Part shown: positions 63,404 through 64,000 of the stretch, piece after piece
How positions within the stretch are numbered: position 1 is the first letter of the stretch
Layout of the letters: each line of letters starts with the position of its first letter
NCBI GenBank assembly: GCA_964472505.1
Contig: CAYYQW010000003.1
Location: forward strand, 34,752-98,751
DNA from: JAYEIA01 sp964472505
GTDB lineage: Bacteria > Bacteroidota > Bacteroidia > Bacteroidales > JAADGE01
Direction of reading: 5' to 3'
Length of the DNA stretch: 64,000 nt
Position numbers and translations under genes: made by a program
Notes under the pieces: generated by a model
Told to the model about the DNA's origin: nothing
The model's input: the letters and a program-made list of their open reading frames with translations, nothing else
Databases searched by the model: none

Positions 63404-63556
63404 GCCTAATGAAAAAGAAAAACGAACTATTAATATAACAACTTTTTAAAAATTTCCCTTGTTGCAAGTAAGCGTTTTTTTTGTTTATCTATAGTACTTG
63501 TAATTAGCAGTTTAGTTTTTTTTCTAAGAATAAATGTGTAAAAAGGCTAAATAAAA

Positions 63557-63587
63557 TTTGTCAAATCAAAATAAGGGCATACATTTG
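63557..63587 (+). promoter_or_regulatory. rRNA operon promoter P1
   Basis: TTTG at 63557-63560 and TACATTTG at 63580-63587 with a 19-base spacer. The following bases TTTGCATCCGCTTTTTGA recur after P2 with one change. Confidence 0.75.
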
Positions 63588-63662
63588 CATCCGCTTTTTG
63601 AGAGAAGGAAATTATTGGGGAGAGCCGGAAGCGAAAAAAGTTCTAAAAAATTGAAATAAAAA

Positions 63663-63693
63663 TTTGCAGAATAAGAAATAGTGATTACTTTTG
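63663..63693 (+). promoter_or_regulatory. rRNA operon promoter P2
   Basis: TTTG at 63663-63666 and TACTTTTG at 63686-63693 with a 19-base spacer, 106 bases downstream of P1. A GAAAAAAGTTC motif precedes it at 63633-63643. Confidence 0.8.
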
Positions 63694-63764
63694 CAGCCGC
63701 TTTTTGAGAGAGATAATAGAGGAAAGGATAAAGCGGGAAAAGTTCTGAAATTTTTAAAATAAAG

Positions 63765-63795
63765 TTTGCAATTTTTAAAATAGTTTTTATTTTTG
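63765..63795 (+). promoter_or_regulatory. rRNA operon promoter P3
   Basis: TTTG at 63765-63768 and TATTTTTG at 63788-63795 with a 19-base spacer, 102 bases downstream of P2. The upstream motif GGAAAAGTTC ends at 63743. Confidence 0.8.
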
Positions 63796-63865
63796 CAATC
63801 TGTTTTTTCGACCAATGAATTGTGATTAAAAAACTTCAAAAAAGTCGAAAAAAGTTCAATTATTT

Positions 63866-63896
63866 TTTGTAAATTTGACAATTGATATTATCTTTG
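63866..63896 (+). promoter_or_regulatory. rRNA operon promoter P4
   Basis: TTTG at 63866-63869 and TATCTTTG at 63889-63896 with a 19-base spacer, 101 bases downstream of P3. The upstream motif GAAAAAAGTTC ends at 63856. The start site is expected near 63902. Confidence 0.85.
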
Positions 63897-63900
63897 CACT

Positions 63901-64000
63901 CCCTTTTAAAGTAAGGGAAAGTAAAGAGAAATTGAAAATAAAGACATTAAGAATTCTCACAAAGAAGTGAGAGGAGTTCTTTGAAAATATTAGAAGAGGT
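63901..64000 (+). other. rRNA operon leader (16S rRNA expected just beyond the window)
   Basis: The leader has CCCTT/AAGGG pairing at 63901-63917 and a hairpin TCTCAC (63955-63960) with GTGAGA (63967-63972). The boxA-like sequence GTTCTTTGAAAATA (63976-63989) resembles the antitermination signal that precedes 16S rRNA in this phylum. No 16S sequence itself is in the window, so the identity is inferred. Confidence 0.7.

Noticed and set aside
63874..63877. TTTG closest to the P4 -7 box as its -33 element
   Set aside because: It leaves a spacer of only 11 bases; the TTTG at 63866-63869 gives 19, equal to the other three promoters.
1..64000. CRISPR arrays, tRNA genes, prophage or integrase
   Set aside because: I scanned for regularly spaced direct repeats, T-arm-like GTTCGA motifs and integrase/terminase motifs and found none that hold up.

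Overview
The window reads as a chromosome segment of a Bacteroidota bacterium. The evidence is a type IX secretion C-terminal signal, TonB-dependent receptors with STN or carboxypeptidase-like N-termini, a DUF4249 lipoprotein, promoters of the TTTG-N19-TAnnTTTG type, no Shine-Dalgarno motifs that I could see before most starts, and AT-rich DNA. The order (Bacteroidales or Marinilabiliales-like) is only a guess. No phage, plasmid or CRISPR locus is visible. No tRNA is visible. The right edge stops inside the leader of what should be an rRNA operon.

Layout. 0.4-4 kb: a large secreted subtilase. 4.2-4.5 kb: a promoter with no ORF, followed by a foldable stretch that may be a small RNA. 4.6-13.9 kb: mixed housekeeping genes (ABC ATPase, methyltransferase, TPR protein, beta-lactamase-fold hydrolase, thioesterase, gcvT, redoxin), interrupted by a 379-bp MITE-like element. 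14.3-21.5 kb: a minus-strand run with a PLP decarboxylase, PAS-SpoIIE phosphatase, membrane redoxin, LysE exporter, rhodanese-thioredoxin, cysteine-dioxygenase-like cupin, YceI and an OB-fold protein, suggesting sulfur, thiol and redox handling. 21.7-22.1 kb: structured repeats, then an ECF sigma and small anti-sigma pair. 23-38 kb: core genes (GAPDH, rhomboid, holA, tatC, kdsD, recQ, and the rimP-nusA-infB operon) plus a TonB receptor.

38.4-48.7 kb is a chemosensory block: CheW, a STAS-like protein, a receptor, CheA and a tandem-receiver protein. Divergent from it are a PAS histidine kinase, a LuxR-type regulator and a ROK kinase. No CheR, CheB or flagellar gene is present. 49.2-52.8 kb is a respiratory-type operon in which two membrane-anchored H-protein-like subunits flank a four-cluster ferredoxin and an NrfD-type membrane protein, with no catalytic molybdopterin subunit. 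53-56 kb pairs a second receptor with an outer-membrane barrel. 56.3-63.3 kb is an outer-membrane uptake operon (unknown secreted protein, STN-type TonB receptor, DUF4249 lipoprotein, large MG2/plug-like protein). 63.5-64 kb carries four tandem promoters at about 100-bp spacing that feed the presumed rRNA operon.

The best leads for something undescribed are the H-like/FeS/NrfD operon, the adaptation-less chemosensory cluster, the small-RNA candidate at 4.26-4.50 kb, and several unrelated families of inverted-repeat elements between genes.
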